From positions 367,717-431,716 of the forward strand of contig NZ_JAQQTE010000001.1 in the NCBI RefSeq assembly GCF_028561565.1: DNA of 64,000 bases, read 5' to 3'. Below are positions 10,601-19,196 of this stretch, piece after piece. Source of the DNA: Gilvibacter sediminis. Lineage in GTDB: Bacteria; Bacteroidota; Bacteroidia; Flavobacteriales; Flavobacteriaceae. The notes below the pieces were generated by a model. The model saw nothing but the letters and a program-made list of their open reading frames with translations. It ran no database searches and had not been told where the DNA came from. Numbering within the stretch: position 1 is the stretch's first letter; each line of letters opens with the position of its first letter. The translations under genes and the position numbers were made by a program.

Positions 10601-10730
10601 CCACATTGGCGAATTCTATGGGTTCTTTGGTCTCTGCATCGTAGAGATAGCCCTGCACAATCCATTCTTGCTGTGCCAGCAAGGAAAAACTGCACAAGAG
10701 CATTACCCATAAAACGAAGCGCATTTTCAT
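7695..10730 (-). CDS. Large exported regulatory-repeat / VWA-like / plug / TPR protein (paralogue 3)
   Basis: A 1011-residue, longer relative of the two downstream genes and the first of the three to be transcribed. After a signal peptide comes a carboxypeptidase-regulatory sandwich, then about 330 extra residues absent from the other two. These include a jelly-roll-like part and a segment around MLYWDASAAS that resembles a von Willebrand A fold with an imperfect MIDAS. The shared second sandwich, plug-like domain (SNRYGSLGAYGAIVIKTE), TPR helices and C-terminal EVSWNDPLAEFEMQF domain follow. The start could also be the second Met two codons on. No barrel is present. The function is unknown. 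Confidence 0.78.
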   Translation of the reverse strand: MKMRFVLWVMLLCSFSLLAQQEWIVQGYLYDAETKEPIEFANVGIVSKGIGTISKETGFYGFTYFSNDAEPTDRLQFSILGYETLNLSLGKYHGLYGEERAKIYLKPAINELDVVTITNEERKYETIGFENLDNKTIGYWKDKKGLGGEIATRIRIKRERTKLLNLSFKISENLSDSLRIRVNVYDYRNKYPGKNILAKPIYHIISKDYGVETIDLKPYNIIVDEDIVVSIELIEIYGKKIGLALFGSFDRGTSYLRLVSQGDFDRADYIGMGFWLDTSRPKSSGISKELKREEATTMMLYWDASAASVDRNFEEELDLLKDYIKKQKDLDITVVKFAMGYREKQRFDRARKSWDELEDFLLDTSYDGDADFKVLQEDFGLKSDVAFLFSNGLSATSQLSERFEVPLFAVNSNEMAADAALKDVCRLSGGHYINLARMNMDQALRYLTYDLNDNLRYAARGALGQTGDIFGRVSNEAGPLPGAFIKVLGTFESTVTRGDGSFYIDADIGDIITVDYLGMKPLRLVLDQLGELDLIMETDGQLLDEVVVKAAAASEATTVDTPFGERNADAVGYDLQQVTRKDIGPQHLNLDQLVVKLPGVLVTGIGDEKRYTFARLTTGSVTLDTSPIIVVDGITYQQGQAPLDQLLPPIDPQTIESIVALKSVVASNRYGSLGAYGAIVIKTENSSMRFDTPKETNTALVKGNDFAEDLPRLEAVIQDANYVVRYKNAANTEEAKTLYREFKGQKNMLIVPFLVNSGNYFRQLDGRFAKRLFSNLAVLAPNNAKILKTYAFVLEQQLQYKRAMEVYQTIHQLRPYEAQSLFDLAKAQVRAGVYEEAFGNFKQILANQTDGVDYQELAQDATFEMKRLLNAHGHQLNTDDLPTWLKDDDFSQKIRVEVSWNDPLAEFEMQFVNPQGKFYNWSFDSFSNPEEMVRFRKSGVYTKSFEIAEDAPGIWQFNLRNIGAPNAANPAYLKYTLYLNYGTPFESQRTKVVNLAELPAKVVLDRFTNKR

Positions 10731-10740
10731 AACAAATCAC

Positions 10741-10764
10741 ATAAATCTCCCGCTTGAGATTTAT
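10741..10764. promoter_or_regulatory. Perfect 9-bp inverted repeat upstream of paralogue 3
   Basis: ATAAATCTC and GAGATTTAT with a 6-nt spacer, 10 bp upstream of the paralogue-3 start codon. The position suits an operator or a 5'-leader hairpin; no T run supports a terminator. Confidence 0.45.
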
Positions 10765-10832
10765 ATAAATTTACGACTCAAATGCCGCTTTAAAGGTAAA
10801 TTCCAATAAAAAGTTACTATGATTCACATAAA

Positions 10833-11903
10833 TCAATCAAACAATTTGAGCTGATTTTCATAAGGATTTGTAAATAGGTCGGTGCGGAGTTTCGGTTTTT
10901 CTGCGGAGGGGAAATACTGCTTTTTAGCCAGCGCAATTAGGTCATTAATTTGTGTTGCAATGGCCCCTTGGCCGCGCATACGCGTTCCAAACTCAGAGCT
11001 GTTCACTTGTCCGCCGTGACAATCTGCAATTTGGTTCAAAATGCGTTCTGCTCGGTCTGGAAGTGCGGCTTTTAACCAGGCAGAAAAGATCTGCTCCAAT
11101 TGTCCATTAAGTCTAACTATAGTATGACCTATTCTAAGCGCTCCTGCATCCGCAACGGTTTTGGCTAAGGGCAGAATCTCATGAGAATTGAGTGAAGGAA
11201 TAATTGGCGCCATCATAACCATTACCGGGATATTGTTCGCCGCCAAAGTCTCTACCGTTTGCAAACGCTTCTTGATGGTTGCCGTTCTGGGCTCCAACAG
11301 CCTTCGGGTTTTTTCAGAAAGTGAGGTGATAGAGATCACCACTTGAACCAGATTATGCGACGCCAGTTCTTTTAAAAGATCCAGATCTCTGAGCACTAAA
11401 GAGTTTTTGGTAATGATCCCAACCGGGTGTTTCCAGTCCAGCAATACCTGCAAGCATTTACGCGTCAATTCAAATTTCTTCTCGGCAGGTTGATAGCAAT
11501 CGGTGTTTCCAGAAAGCACAATGGGGCTCGGCTCCCATTTTTTACTCTTGAGTTTTTTGATGAGCAATTCTGGAGCATTCTTTTTGACCATGATCACGCG
11601 CTCAAAATCCAATCCAGCACCGTATCCCCAATATTCATGAGAGTTTCTTGCATAGCAGTAGACGCAGCCGTGCTCACAACCTTGATAGGGGTTAGCGGAG
11701 AATTGCATCCCCACATCAGGACTGGTCACCGGATTGACAAAACTCTTGGGATAGACTGTTAAATAGCGTGTTTTATTGGATTCAAAGTCTTCCTGTTCCT
11801 TGCTGCAGTACTCCAAAAAGTCATCCAGCCACTCGTGTTTTTCGGAGGCGAATTTATTGTGGACACGCTCTTGCGCGCCCCGACCTTTTAGATGTGTTTG
11901 CAT
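10833..11903 (-). CDS. PA0069-family radical SAM protein
   Basis: A 356-residue radical SAM protein related to the spore photoproduct lyase-like group. The cluster-binding motif is GCEHGCVYCYARNSHEYW, giving Cys76, Cys80 and Cys83 in CxxxCxxC spacing, which should hold a 4Fe-4S cluster. Length and the upstream conserved NPYQGCEHGC agree with the PA0069/Rv2578c family, which has no established reaction. It is flanked by gaps of about 100 and 170 bp and looks monocistronic. The radical SAM call is safe; the substrate is not known. Confidence 0.88.
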   Translation of the reverse strand: MQTHLKGRGAQERVHNKFASEKHEWLDDFLEYCSKEQEDFESNKTRYLTVYPKSFVNPVTSPDVGMQFSANPYQGCEHGCVYCYARNSHEYWGYGAGLDFERVIMVKKNAPELLIKKLKSKKWEPSPIVLSGNTDCYQPAEKKFELTRKCLQVLLDWKHPVGIITKNSLVLRDLDLLKELASHNLVQVVISITSLSEKTRRLLEPRTATIKKRLQTVETLAANNIPVMVMMAPIIPSLNSHEILPLAKTVADAGALRIGHTIVRLNGQLEQIFSAWLKAALPDRAERILNQIADCHGGQVNSSEFGTRMRGQGAIATQINDLIALAKKQYFPSAEKPKLRTDLFTNPYENQLKLFD

Positions 11904-12071
11904 GTACTTTAGTGGGAATTACTCCTACCAAAGTACAAACTAATTTGGAATATTTCCAATTTTTTGGATTATTTCCTAAAAAGTAAATTTGACAATACTA
12001 CGCATGCACCTAGCTGTCCTTGCAAGCGCGCTCGGAATTAAATATAGTATAAGAATGGACGGTGTTTACCC

Positions 12072-12854
12072 CTATTTTCCTGGGAAGATCGCCTTGCGTT
12101 TCTCTAAGAAAGCCTGAGTGCCTTCTTTAAAGTCTGCAGTACCAAAACACTTTCCAAATTCGGTGATCTCTGTATCGTAACCGTTCTCGCCGGCTTCGTA
12201 ATTAGAGTTAATGGCAGTTATAGCAGCGGCAATAGCAACTGAAGAGTTCGTCATGATCTTTCCGGCGATCTCGTGACATTTTGGAATGAGATCTTCTTGG
12301 CTGGTGACGTAATTCACCAAGCCGTATTCTAAGGCTTTGTCTGCCTTGATCATCCCTGCGGTCATGATCATTTCCATGGCACGCCCTTTACCCACCAATT
12401 GCGGCAAGCGTTGTGTTCCTCCGTAACCCGGGATCACCCCTAAGGAGACTTCTGGCAAGCCCATACGCGCATTATCACTGGCCAGTCTAAAATGTGCAGC
12501 CATGGCCAATTCTAATCCACCACCTAAGGCAAAACCATTTACGGCAGCAATTACTGGCGTTGATAAATTAGCAACAAAGTCAAAAAGACGCGCCTGACCA
12601 CTGCTAGCCAATTTCTCTCCTTCTGAGACGGAAAAATCAGCAAACTCGGCAATGTCTGCTCCAGCCACAAAGGCTTTTTCTCCAGAACCAGTCACTATGA
12701 TAACCTTAACCTGGTCATCCTGATCTGCTGCCTTAAAAGCTTGATGCAACTCAGAGATGGTCTCTGTGTTCAACGCATTGAGTTTTGAGGGACGGTTTAC
12801 GGTAATGGTGCAAACGCCATTAGCCGATTCAGATAGCACATTGTTGTAAGTCAT
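12072..12854 (-). CDS. Enoyl-CoA hydratase/isomerase family protein
   Basis: A 260-residue crotonase-fold enzyme. The oxyanion-hole segment AFVAGADI (61-68) and both catalytic glutamates are present: Glu115 in GGGLELAMA and Glu135 in GLPEVSLGVIPG. That pattern fits a true 2-enoyl-CoA hydratase of beta-oxidation or short-chain (crotonyl) metabolism. It begins 14 nt after the sensor-kinase stop on the same strand, so it is probably the last gene of that transcript. The exact chain-length preference cannot be read. Confidence 0.9.
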   Translation of the reverse strand: MTYNNVLSESANGVCTITVNRPSKLNALNTETISELHQAFKAADQDDQVKVIIVTGSGEKAFVAGADIAEFADFSVSEGEKLASSGQARLFDFVANLSTPVIAAVNGFALGGGLELAMAAHFRLASDNARMGLPEVSLGVIPGYGGTQRLPQLVGKGRAMEMIMTAGMIKADKALEYGLVNYVTSQEDLIPKCHEIAGKIMTNSSVAIAAAITAINSNYEAGENGYDTEITEFGKCFGTADFKEGTQAFLEKRKAIFPGK

Positions 12855-12868
12855 GATTGTTTGGTTTT

Positions 12869-14314
12869 TTAGGTCAGTTTTGGAAAACGAACTTCGAAGG
12901 TGGTTCCTACCCCTTCTTCACTGGTAAAATTAATACTTCCGCCGTAGGTTTCCACAATATTTTTTACCATCGCGAGTCCAAGTCCCATCCCGCTGCTCTT
13001 GGTGGTGAATTTAGGCTCAAAAACAAGCTCTTTATTCGCTTCAGAGATTCCAACGCCATTGTCCTTTACACGAATCACTGCAGAATCTGCATCGGTTAAA
13101 ACATGAACAAAGATCTTGGGATCTTCTTTGTTGACCAATGCCTGTGTAGAATTTTTGACCAAATTAGTGATCACACGTATGAGCTGCGTTCGATCAAACT
13201 TGGCGATAACCTCCTCCTGGTCTGCCTCAAAATAGATATAAGATTCATTAAAGATGTCCAATGCCAGCTTGGTGATCTTGACCACGTTTAGCGTTTCGTC
13301 TTTTTGGGCAGGCATTTTCGCGTAGGTAGAAAAAGCAGAAGCAATAGAACTCATGGTATCAATCTGCTGGATAAGGGTATTGCTATACTCTTTAACCTTC
13401 TCTTTGATTTCTGGGTCGTTCGGGTCAAACTTTCGCTCAAAACTCTGCACAGAGAGCCTCATGGGCGTTAATGGATTCTTAATCTCATGCGCAACTTGCT
13501 TAGCCATTTCTCTCCAAGCAGCTTCGCGTTCTCCAGCGGCTAATTTTGCAGCACTGATCTCCAGTTCATCAATCATGGCATTGTAGGACTCTACCAAATT
13601 GACAATTTCTGGACTGCTGTCATCGGTCACGATCTTCTCATTGCGAATCCCCAAAGAGGTCTCCGTCATTTTATCGCTAATGGATTGCAGCGACTTGGTA
13701 ATGTATTTAGAAAGGAAGAAAGCCAAAAAGATCGCAATCCCAAGCATCAATAAATACACTTGTGCCAATCGGGTCAGAAACTCAACCAGCTCGCGGCTAA
13801 TGAAGTCATCTTCCTCTATATAAGGCAGATTTAAGATCGCAATGGGTTTGAACTTATTGTCGGTAATATAGGAATAGGAAGAGCGGAAACTCTTGCCTTC
13901 TTCTGTAAACTTTTGAACGTATTTTTTGGTGGATGAATTCCGTAAACCGCTCAACATATCCTCCGGGATTTGAACGCGCGTGGTGTCTCTCATCAAAGAC
14001 GCTTTGGAGCTCTTGAGCAACTTTCCATCCAGATCATAGATGTACAATTCCAGATTGTGAATGTCCTTGATCTCGTAGATCTTGGTGCGAAAGATCAATG
14101 GCAGGTTCTCTGATTCTACCGGATAGGTGGTCGTCTTTAGCACGTAGTTTATGCTGGACTTTATGGCCGATTCTTTACGTTCTAAACGTTCGGTGTGGTA
14201 GTCTTTAGCCTCCTCGCTGTACTGATAAATAGAAACCGCGGCAATGAGCACTGAGGCTGCAATCACCAAGAGCAACATGGAGAGGAATATCCGTGTTCTT
14301 AAGCTAAGTTTCAC
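12869..14314 (-). CDS. Membrane sensor histidine kinase with HAMP domain
   Basis: A 481-residue kinase. TM1 is at about 9-30, an extracytoplasmic sensor region at about 31-180, TM2 at about 184-204 and HAMP at about 205-258. The phosphoacceptor His276 is in the H box AHEIKNPLTPMRLS. The ATPase domain has an N box (NLVKNSTQAL), DNGVGI and GMGLGLAM. The H-box context resembles NtrY-type kinases. No response-regulator gene adjoins it, so it is an orphan kinase in this window. It lies between hemJ (50 nt upstream) and an enoyl-CoA hydratase gene. The signal it senses is unknown. Confidence 0.9.
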   Translation of the reverse strand: MKLSLRTRIFLSMLLLVIAASVLIAAVSIYQYSEEAKDYHTERLERKESAIKSSINYVLKTTTYPVESENLPLIFRTKIYEIKDIHNLELYIYDLDGKLLKSSKASLMRDTTRVQIPEDMLSGLRNSSTKKYVQKFTEEGKSFRSSYSYITDNKFKPIAILNLPYIEEDDFISRELVEFLTRLAQVYLLMLGIAIFLAFFLSKYITKSLQSISDKMTETSLGIRNEKIVTDDSSPEIVNLVESYNAMIDELEISAAKLAAGEREAAWREMAKQVAHEIKNPLTPMRLSVQSFERKFDPNDPEIKEKVKEYSNTLIQQIDTMSSIASAFSTYAKMPAQKDETLNVVKITKLALDIFNESYIYFEADQEEVIAKFDRTQLIRVITNLVKNSTQALVNKEDPKIFVHVLTDADSAVIRVKDNGVGISEANKELVFEPKFTTKSSGMGLGLAMVKNIVETYGGSINFTSEEGVGTTFEVRFPKLT

Positions 14315-14364
14315 CGAGTTTGGAAGTTTTAATGTCCGTTCAAACTACAAATATTAGACCAGAA

Positions 14365-14904
14365 TCATTCTTTTTCTGCTCGATATCTTTTGTAGGCCTT
14401 GAATCCAAGCATCAGAAGTAGCGCAAAGACAATGATTCCCAAAGTTCCGTAGATCCAGTTGATCGCATTTTTAAGAATCACCAAAAAGACCACCGCAAAC
14501 AGGATCAAGGTTGCGCCTTCATTGAACAAACGCATAAAATTGGAACTGTACTTTACTTTATCAGCTTGTAAATCCTTATAGATCAAATGACACTTAATGT
14601 GATACGCGATCAGGGCCACCACAAAGGCCAGTTTGACCTGCATCCAAGCATCGGTAATGTAAAATGGACGTAGCGCTAACAGCCAAATGGCAAATCCTGT
14701 AGCTAAAAACATGGACGGCCAAGTAATGATAAACCAAAGTCTTTTGGCCATGATCTTTAATTGATCTCCCAGAATGGTCTTATCGGGTTCTGGCTTCTGC
14801 GCGGCTTCTATCTGATACACAAACAAGCGCACAATGTAAAAGAGCCCAGCAAACCAGGTGATCACAAAGATCAAGTGTAAGGATTTGATGTAATTATACT
14901 CCAT
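14365..14904 (-). CDS. hemJ: Protoporphyrinogen IX oxidase HemJ (CopD-related)
   Basis: A 179-residue membrane protein with about four transmembrane helices. The N-terminal motif IKSLHLIFVITWFAGLFY (His10 as probable heme ligand) and the later WMQVKLAFVV with a conserved Lys match the HemJ family. HemJ oxidises protoporphyrinogen IX to protoporphyrin IX in organisms lacking HemG and HemY. Neither of those is in this window, and many other heme genes lie 8-18 kb away, which supports the call. It starts 1 nt after the S41 peptidase stop, so it is cotranscribed with it. Annotation as generic CopD copper protein would be the alternative. Confidence 0.82.
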   Translation of the reverse strand: MEYNYIKSLHLIFVITWFAGLFYIVRLFVYQIEAAQKPEPDKTILGDQLKIMAKRLWFIITWPSMFLATGFAIWLLALRPFYITDAWMQVKLAFVVALIAYHIKCHLIYKDLQADKVKYSSNFMRLFNEGATLILFAVVFLVILKNAINWIYGTLGIIVFALLLMLGFKAYKRYRAEKE

Positions 14905-14905
14905 A

Positions 14906-16102
14906 TTAGTTGCCTATGCGTTCAAGGGCTTTTTCCATCCACGGATCGCCATCAGAATTCAAATCGTTCCAATTCAAATAAACTTCGGGTAAAAAGTCTT
15001 CCCGAGGAGTTCCGTTGACGTGAAATAATTGCTCAAAGGTAATGTTTAATCCGTAGCCTGAATTGGGCAAACTCACAGAATAATTTGCACCGAGCAGTCG
15101 CGCCATTTGGGTTCCCACAACGGTAGCATTGCCAAAGGCATCCAATCCAATGGTCACACCCTCTCCCATACTTCCAGTCCAAAAGTTGACCAAGACATAG
15201 ATAGGCTTTTTATAAGTGACCCCGCGCGGTTCAACAATTTCTGTCCATCGTTTGTCTTCTGCCATTCTGTAATGCGTCTGATATGGCTTAGGTTCTGAGG
15301 TGAATCGACCTAAAATGGGCATCCCCACATTAGAATCACCACCAGAAGGGGTGTTCCTAAGATCTATTATCAAGGCTTTGGTATTGATCAACGTATTCAA
15401 GGCGTCGTTAAATACAGTGATCAAGTCAGTATTTACCAAAGAGTTCTCTATGCGGATATATCCAATATTCCCATCCAACAATTTGCTGGTGAGTAAAGTA
15501 TTCTCATTTTGTGGATACGGACAAATCCCGAGATCTAATTCAAGCTGTTTTCCCTCGCGGATGACCGTGATTGTTCTGGGCGATCTATAGTCTCCAGCAA
15601 GCGCAATATTGAATCCGTTTTCTAAAGCGATCAGGGATTCTCCATTGAACTTTCCGCTGTAAAGAGCTGCAGCTTCCGATACAGGAATTCCGTTGATGCT
15701 AACCACAACATCTCCAGGCTTAATTATTGTCTTTGCTGGCGCTCCTTCTCGAACTTCCAAAATAGTATAGCGGCCATCAACAAGGCCTCCTTTCATATCT
15801 GTACCACTGGGTAACAAACGTTGAGATCGATCGGTATTGGTCAGTAAATGGGTGTGTGAATCCGCTAATTCACGCAACACCGCCTCAAGGTAAAGCGTAA
15901 AATAATACGGATGCGTGACCGTATCGGTCAAGGGACGGTAGTGGTTTTTTACCGCCTGCCAATCCGTACCTTGTCTTTCAAAATAGGCGTAATTCTTTTC
16001 AACCTCATCCCAGAGGAAGTCAAAATCGGCCTTAAAATCTTGCTGCGCTTGGAGACCAAGCGCAGCAGTAATAAAAAGGTATAAAGTCAGCAGCTTATTC
16101 AT
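14906..16102 (-). CDS. Exported S41-family (C-terminal processing) peptidase
   Basis: A 398-residue protein with a signal peptide (1-20), an N-terminal helical region with a DSHTHL motif, a PDZ domain (about 103-180, GDVVVSINGIPV) and an S41 protease domain. The probable nucleophile is Ser311 in WTGSMGEG, with Glu314 close by. No Lys was assigned, so it may belong to the tricorn/retinoid-binding-like branch rather than the CtpA Ser-Lys branch. It overlaps the end of the VPS10/BNR gene by 8 nt and is followed at once by hemJ. It acts in the periplasm or outside the cell; the substrate is unknown. Confidence 0.87.
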   Translation of the reverse strand: MNKLLTLYLFITAALGLQAQQDFKADFDFLWDEVEKNYAYFERQGTDWQAVKNHYRPLTDTVTHPYYFTLYLEAVLRELADSHTHLLTNTDRSQRLLPSGTDMKGGLVDGRYTILEVREGAPAKTIIKPGDVVVSINGIPVSEAAALYSGKFNGESLIALENGFNIALAGDYRSPRTITVIREGKQLELDLGICPYPQNENTLLTSKLLDGNIGYIRIENSLVNTDLITVFNDALNTLINTKALIIDLRNTPSGGDSNVGMPILGRFTSEPKPYQTHYRMAEDKRWTEIVEPRGVTYKKPIYVLVNFWTGSMGEGVTIGLDAFGNATVVGTQMARLLGANYSVSLPNSGYGLNITFEQLFHVNGTPREDFLPEVYLNWNDLNSDGDPWMEKALERIGN

Positions 16103-19100
16103 CAGCTACGAACAGATAATTCAAGTTCAAACTGTTGAAGGCGGCATTGAAATTGGCAATTTCTTGGGTGATGAGCACATCGAACTTATCCAACTGCTCG
16201 TTGATCAGTGCGGTAAGTTCATTTTTCACCATGATATCTTGCTCGGTAGGTGGGAAGTCATCCATTCCTACTAAAGAATTCAAGTGTGCCAATTTGTTGG
16301 TCAATTTGATCGGGAAGTTCAGCGGATCCTGCCCAGAACGGTTCTTGGTTTGATACAAGGCCTTTTCAATCTCCCCGAATTGCTCGCTGAGATTCTTGGC
16401 TTGCTCAATAAGTTCTGCAACGCGATCGTCTCCTTTGTACTGCTTTTGGAAAGCCTCCAATTGCTTGTTGACGTTTCTGATCTTCTTGATCGCCTTGTGT
16501 GCTTTATCCACGGTTTCATTGACATCATTGATGAAGTTAAACTGCTCGCGCATTCCAGCAATATCCGTCTCCGCATTTTCATCAGCTAAGATGTTGAAGG
16601 TCTTTTCTTGACTTTTTCCATCCACACTTAAGGCTACTTTATAAGTTCCGGGAACGGCCTTAGGCGCGTTGGTGCTCGCCCACCACAGGATCATTCCTTT
16701 CAGGCGCTCCGCACCTTCTCCACGCATGTTCCAGGTAAAGAGGTTACTGCCTTCAGAAACTTTAAGCTTGTTCTTTGGATCTTTGGTTCCGTAGCTCATA
16801 ATGGTATCACCGGCCTGAGTCATATAACTCAATCGAATGTCTTTATCCTTAGGTTCGTTCACATAGAAATACGTCATAACTCCTCCCGGATGATTAGCCC
16901 CAGAGGTCATGGAGCCAGAACGTCCACCTCCACCCATACGATACGTATCTTTTGGCTGAAACAACATGGCATCTGCTTTGGCATTGCTAGCTGCTTGACG
17001 CAATAAGGTTAGGTCATCAATAATCCAAAGGCTACGTCCTTGCGTGGCGACAATTAGGTTATCATCCTTTAAAGCTAAATCTGTAATTGGTACGATAGGT
17101 AAATTCAACTGGAACTCTTGCCAGTTGGCTCCGTCATTGAAGGAAACATACATTCCCGTCTCTGTACCCGCATAAAGCAGACCTTTTTGTTTTGGATCCT
17201 CACGCAATACGCGAGTGAAGTGTTCTGCAGCGATTCCAGTGGTGATCTTTTTCCAAGTCTTACCATAGTCGCTGGTCTTGTATAGATAAGGTGCAAAGTC
17301 ACCAGTTTTGTATTTGGTCCCCGCCACATAACATACCGCAGGGTCAAAACGAGAAGGTTCTATGCTGTTGATCATCATCCATTCGGGCATCCCTTTTGGC
17401 GTCACATTCTCCCAGGAAGCTCCTCCGTTACGGGTTAAATGCACCAAACCGTCATCAGAACCAACCCACATGAGGCCTTCTGTCACTGGCGATTCTGCCG
17501 CAGCAAAAATGGTACAATAGTATTCTACAGAAGTATTGTCTTGCGTAATTGGTCCTCCAGAAGATTTTAGTTTCTCCGGATCGTTTCTGGTCAGGTCTGG
17601 AGAAATGATGTCCCAGCTCTGTCCTTCATTAGTAGTCACGTGTACGTGGTTAGAGAAGGTGTACATCTTCTTCGGATTGTGCGGCGAGAAGATGATCGGG
17701 AAATTCCACTGGAAACGGTACTTCATGTCTTCTGCTCCATGACCCATCGGATTATCTGGCCATACGCTAATACTACGTACAGTTCCTGTTCTGTGATTGT
17801 AACGCGTCAAGAAACCATCATAACTACCACCATAAACAATATCGTTGTCTAAGGGATCTATCGCGATATGCGCACTTTCTCCACCAGCAGTAGATTCCCA
17901 GTCGTCCTCTCCAATGCTGAACCCTTCATTTCTGTGATTGATTCTAATGGTAGAATTGTCCTGCTGTGCCGCATATATACGATACGGAAACGCATTATCT
18001 GTGGTCACTCTATAGAACTGAGAGGTTGGCTGGTTGTGGTAAGTACTCCAGGTCTCTCCACCGTCATAGGTTACCTGTGCTCCACCGTCATCTCCAATGA
18101 TCATGCGTTTAGGATCCTCTGGAGCAATCCACAGATCGTGGTGATCTCCGTGAGGTGCGTTATAGGTGCTGAAGGATTTCCCTCCGTCTGTACTTTTATG
18201 GTAACGTACGTTGAGTACATAGACCAGATCCTCATCTTGAGAATCTGCATAAATTCGTGTGTAATACCAAGCGCGTTGTCTGAGCTTACGCTCGCTATTA
18301 ATATGACTCCAAGTGGCTCCACCGTCTTCTGAGCGGTACACCCCACCCTTGTCTTTATTTTCTACTATGGCCCAAACACGATCAGCATTCACCGGAGAAA
18401 CCGTGACTCCAATGATCCCTAAAGTGTCTGTTGGGAAACCAGGATTCTTAGAGATCTCTGTCCAAGTCTCTCCTCGATCGGTACTCTTCCATAAAGCAGA
18501 ACCATCGCCACCACTACTCAAACTATAAGGCGTTCTGCGAACGTTCCAAGTAGAAGCGTAAAGCACTCTCGGATTGCTTGGGTCTATAGTTAAATCCACA
18601 GCACCGGCATCTCGGTTCGCAAAAAGAACTTTGCGCCAGGTTTTCCCGCCGTCTGTACTTTTATAGACTCCGCGCTCGTCAGTTGGTTTGTAAATGTTAC
18701 CCATAACCGCGGCATAAACCACATTATGATCGTTCGGGTCAATGGCAATTCGCGGAATGTGTCGGCTTTTTTCCAAGCCCATTTGGGTCCAAGTCTTTCC
18801 GGCATCAACACTTTTCCAAACTCCATAACCAGAAGATACATTGCCGCGCACGGTCTTTTCTCCTCCACCAACATAGATCACATTGGGATCGCTTTCTGCC
18901 ACTTCAATGGCTCCGATAGAACCTCCAAAGAACCCATCTGAGATATTCTTCCAGGTACGTCCCCCATCATTGGTTTGCCAAATTCCTCCTCCGGTCGCTC
19001 CGAAGTAAAATAAATTAGGCTTTCCAGGAACACCGGTAACTGCTGCGCTACGTCCGCCTCTAAAAGGACCGACTAGACGATACTCCATCGCATCGTACAG

Positions 19101-19196
19101 GGCTTCATCTACCGCCTGGGCTTGTGTTTCAAAAGGAATGGCTACAAAAAGGAGTGAGAGTGCAAGGACAGTTGCACGGATCTTTGCGTAAAACAT
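16095..19196 (-). CDS. Exported VPS10/BNR beta-propeller protein
   Basis: A 1033-residue exported protein with a signal peptide (cleavage near residue 26). The N-terminal two thirds is built of repeated Asp-box (BNR) motifs, S-x-D-x-G-x-T-W (for example SVDAGKTW, STDGGKTW, SEDGGATW), forming a sortilin/VPS10-like propeller. The C-terminal part holds a beta-sandwich and a long helical segment (about 880-1010). Such proteins are often labelled glycosyl hydrolase, but no catalytic residues for that can be pointed to here. It is first in the run with the S41 peptidase, hemJ and the kinase. The true role is unknown. Confidence 0.85.
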   Translation of the reverse strand: MFYAKIRATVLALSLLFVAIPFETQAQAVDEALYDAMEYRLVGPFRGGRSAAVTGVPGKPNLFYFGATGGGIWQTNDGGRTWKNISDGFFGGSIGAIEVAESDPNVIYVGGGEKTVRGNVSSGYGVWKSVDAGKTWTQMGLEKSRHIPRIAIDPNDHNVVYAAVMGNIYKPTDERGVYKSTDGGKTWRKVLFANRDAGAVDLTIDPSNPRVLYASTWNVRRTPYSLSSGGDGSALWKSTDRGETWTEISKNPGFPTDTLGIIGVTVSPVNADRVWAIVENKDKGGVYRSEDGGATWSHINSERKLRQRAWYYTRIYADSQDEDLVYVLNVRYHKSTDGGKSFSTYNAPHGDHHDLWIAPEDPKRMIIGDDGGAQVTYDGGETWSTYHNQPTSQFYRVTTDNAFPYRIYAAQQDNSTIRINHRNEGFSIGEDDWESTAGGESAHIAIDPLDNDIVYGGSYDGFLTRYNHRTGTVRSISVWPDNPMGHGAEDMKYRFQWNFPIIFSPHNPKKMYTFSNHVHVTTNEGQSWDIISPDLTRNDPEKLKSSGGPITQDNTSVEYYCTIFAAAESPVTEGLMWVGSDDGLVHLTRNGGASWENVTPKGMPEWMMINSIEPSRFDPAVCYVAGTKYKTGDFAPYLYKTSDYGKTWKKITTGIAAEHFTRVLREDPKQKGLLYAGTETGMYVSFNDGANWQEFQLNLPIVPITDLALKDDNLIVATQGRSLWIIDDLTLLRQAASNAKADAMLFQPKDTYRMGGGGRSGSMTSGANHPGGVMTYFYVNEPKDKDIRLSYMTQAGDTIMSYGTKDPKNKLKVSEGSNLFTWNMRGEGAERLKGMILWWASTNAPKAVPGTYKVALSVDGKSQEKTFNILADENAETDIAGMREQFNFINDVNETVDKAHKAIKKIRNVNKQLEAFQKQYKGDDRVAELIEQAKNLSEQFGEIEKALYQTKNRSGQDPLNFPIKLTNKLAHLNSLVGMDDFPPTEQDIMVKNELTALINEQLDKFDVLITQEIANFNAAFNSLNLNYLFVADE

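Noticed and set aside
3508-10730. SusC/RagA TonB-dependent transporters
   Set aside because: A plug-like motif is present, but no barrel follows; TPR helices and a small sandwich domain occupy the C-terminus.
17868-18332. A 154-codon open frame on the plus strand inside the VPS10/BNR gene
   Set aside because: A shadow of the BNR repeats; the minus-strand frame explains every Asp-box motif.
16095-19196. Glycoside hydrolase (sialidase) function for the BNR protein
   Set aside because: Asp-box repeats mark a propeller fold but no catalytic Arg triad or nucleophile could be identified.
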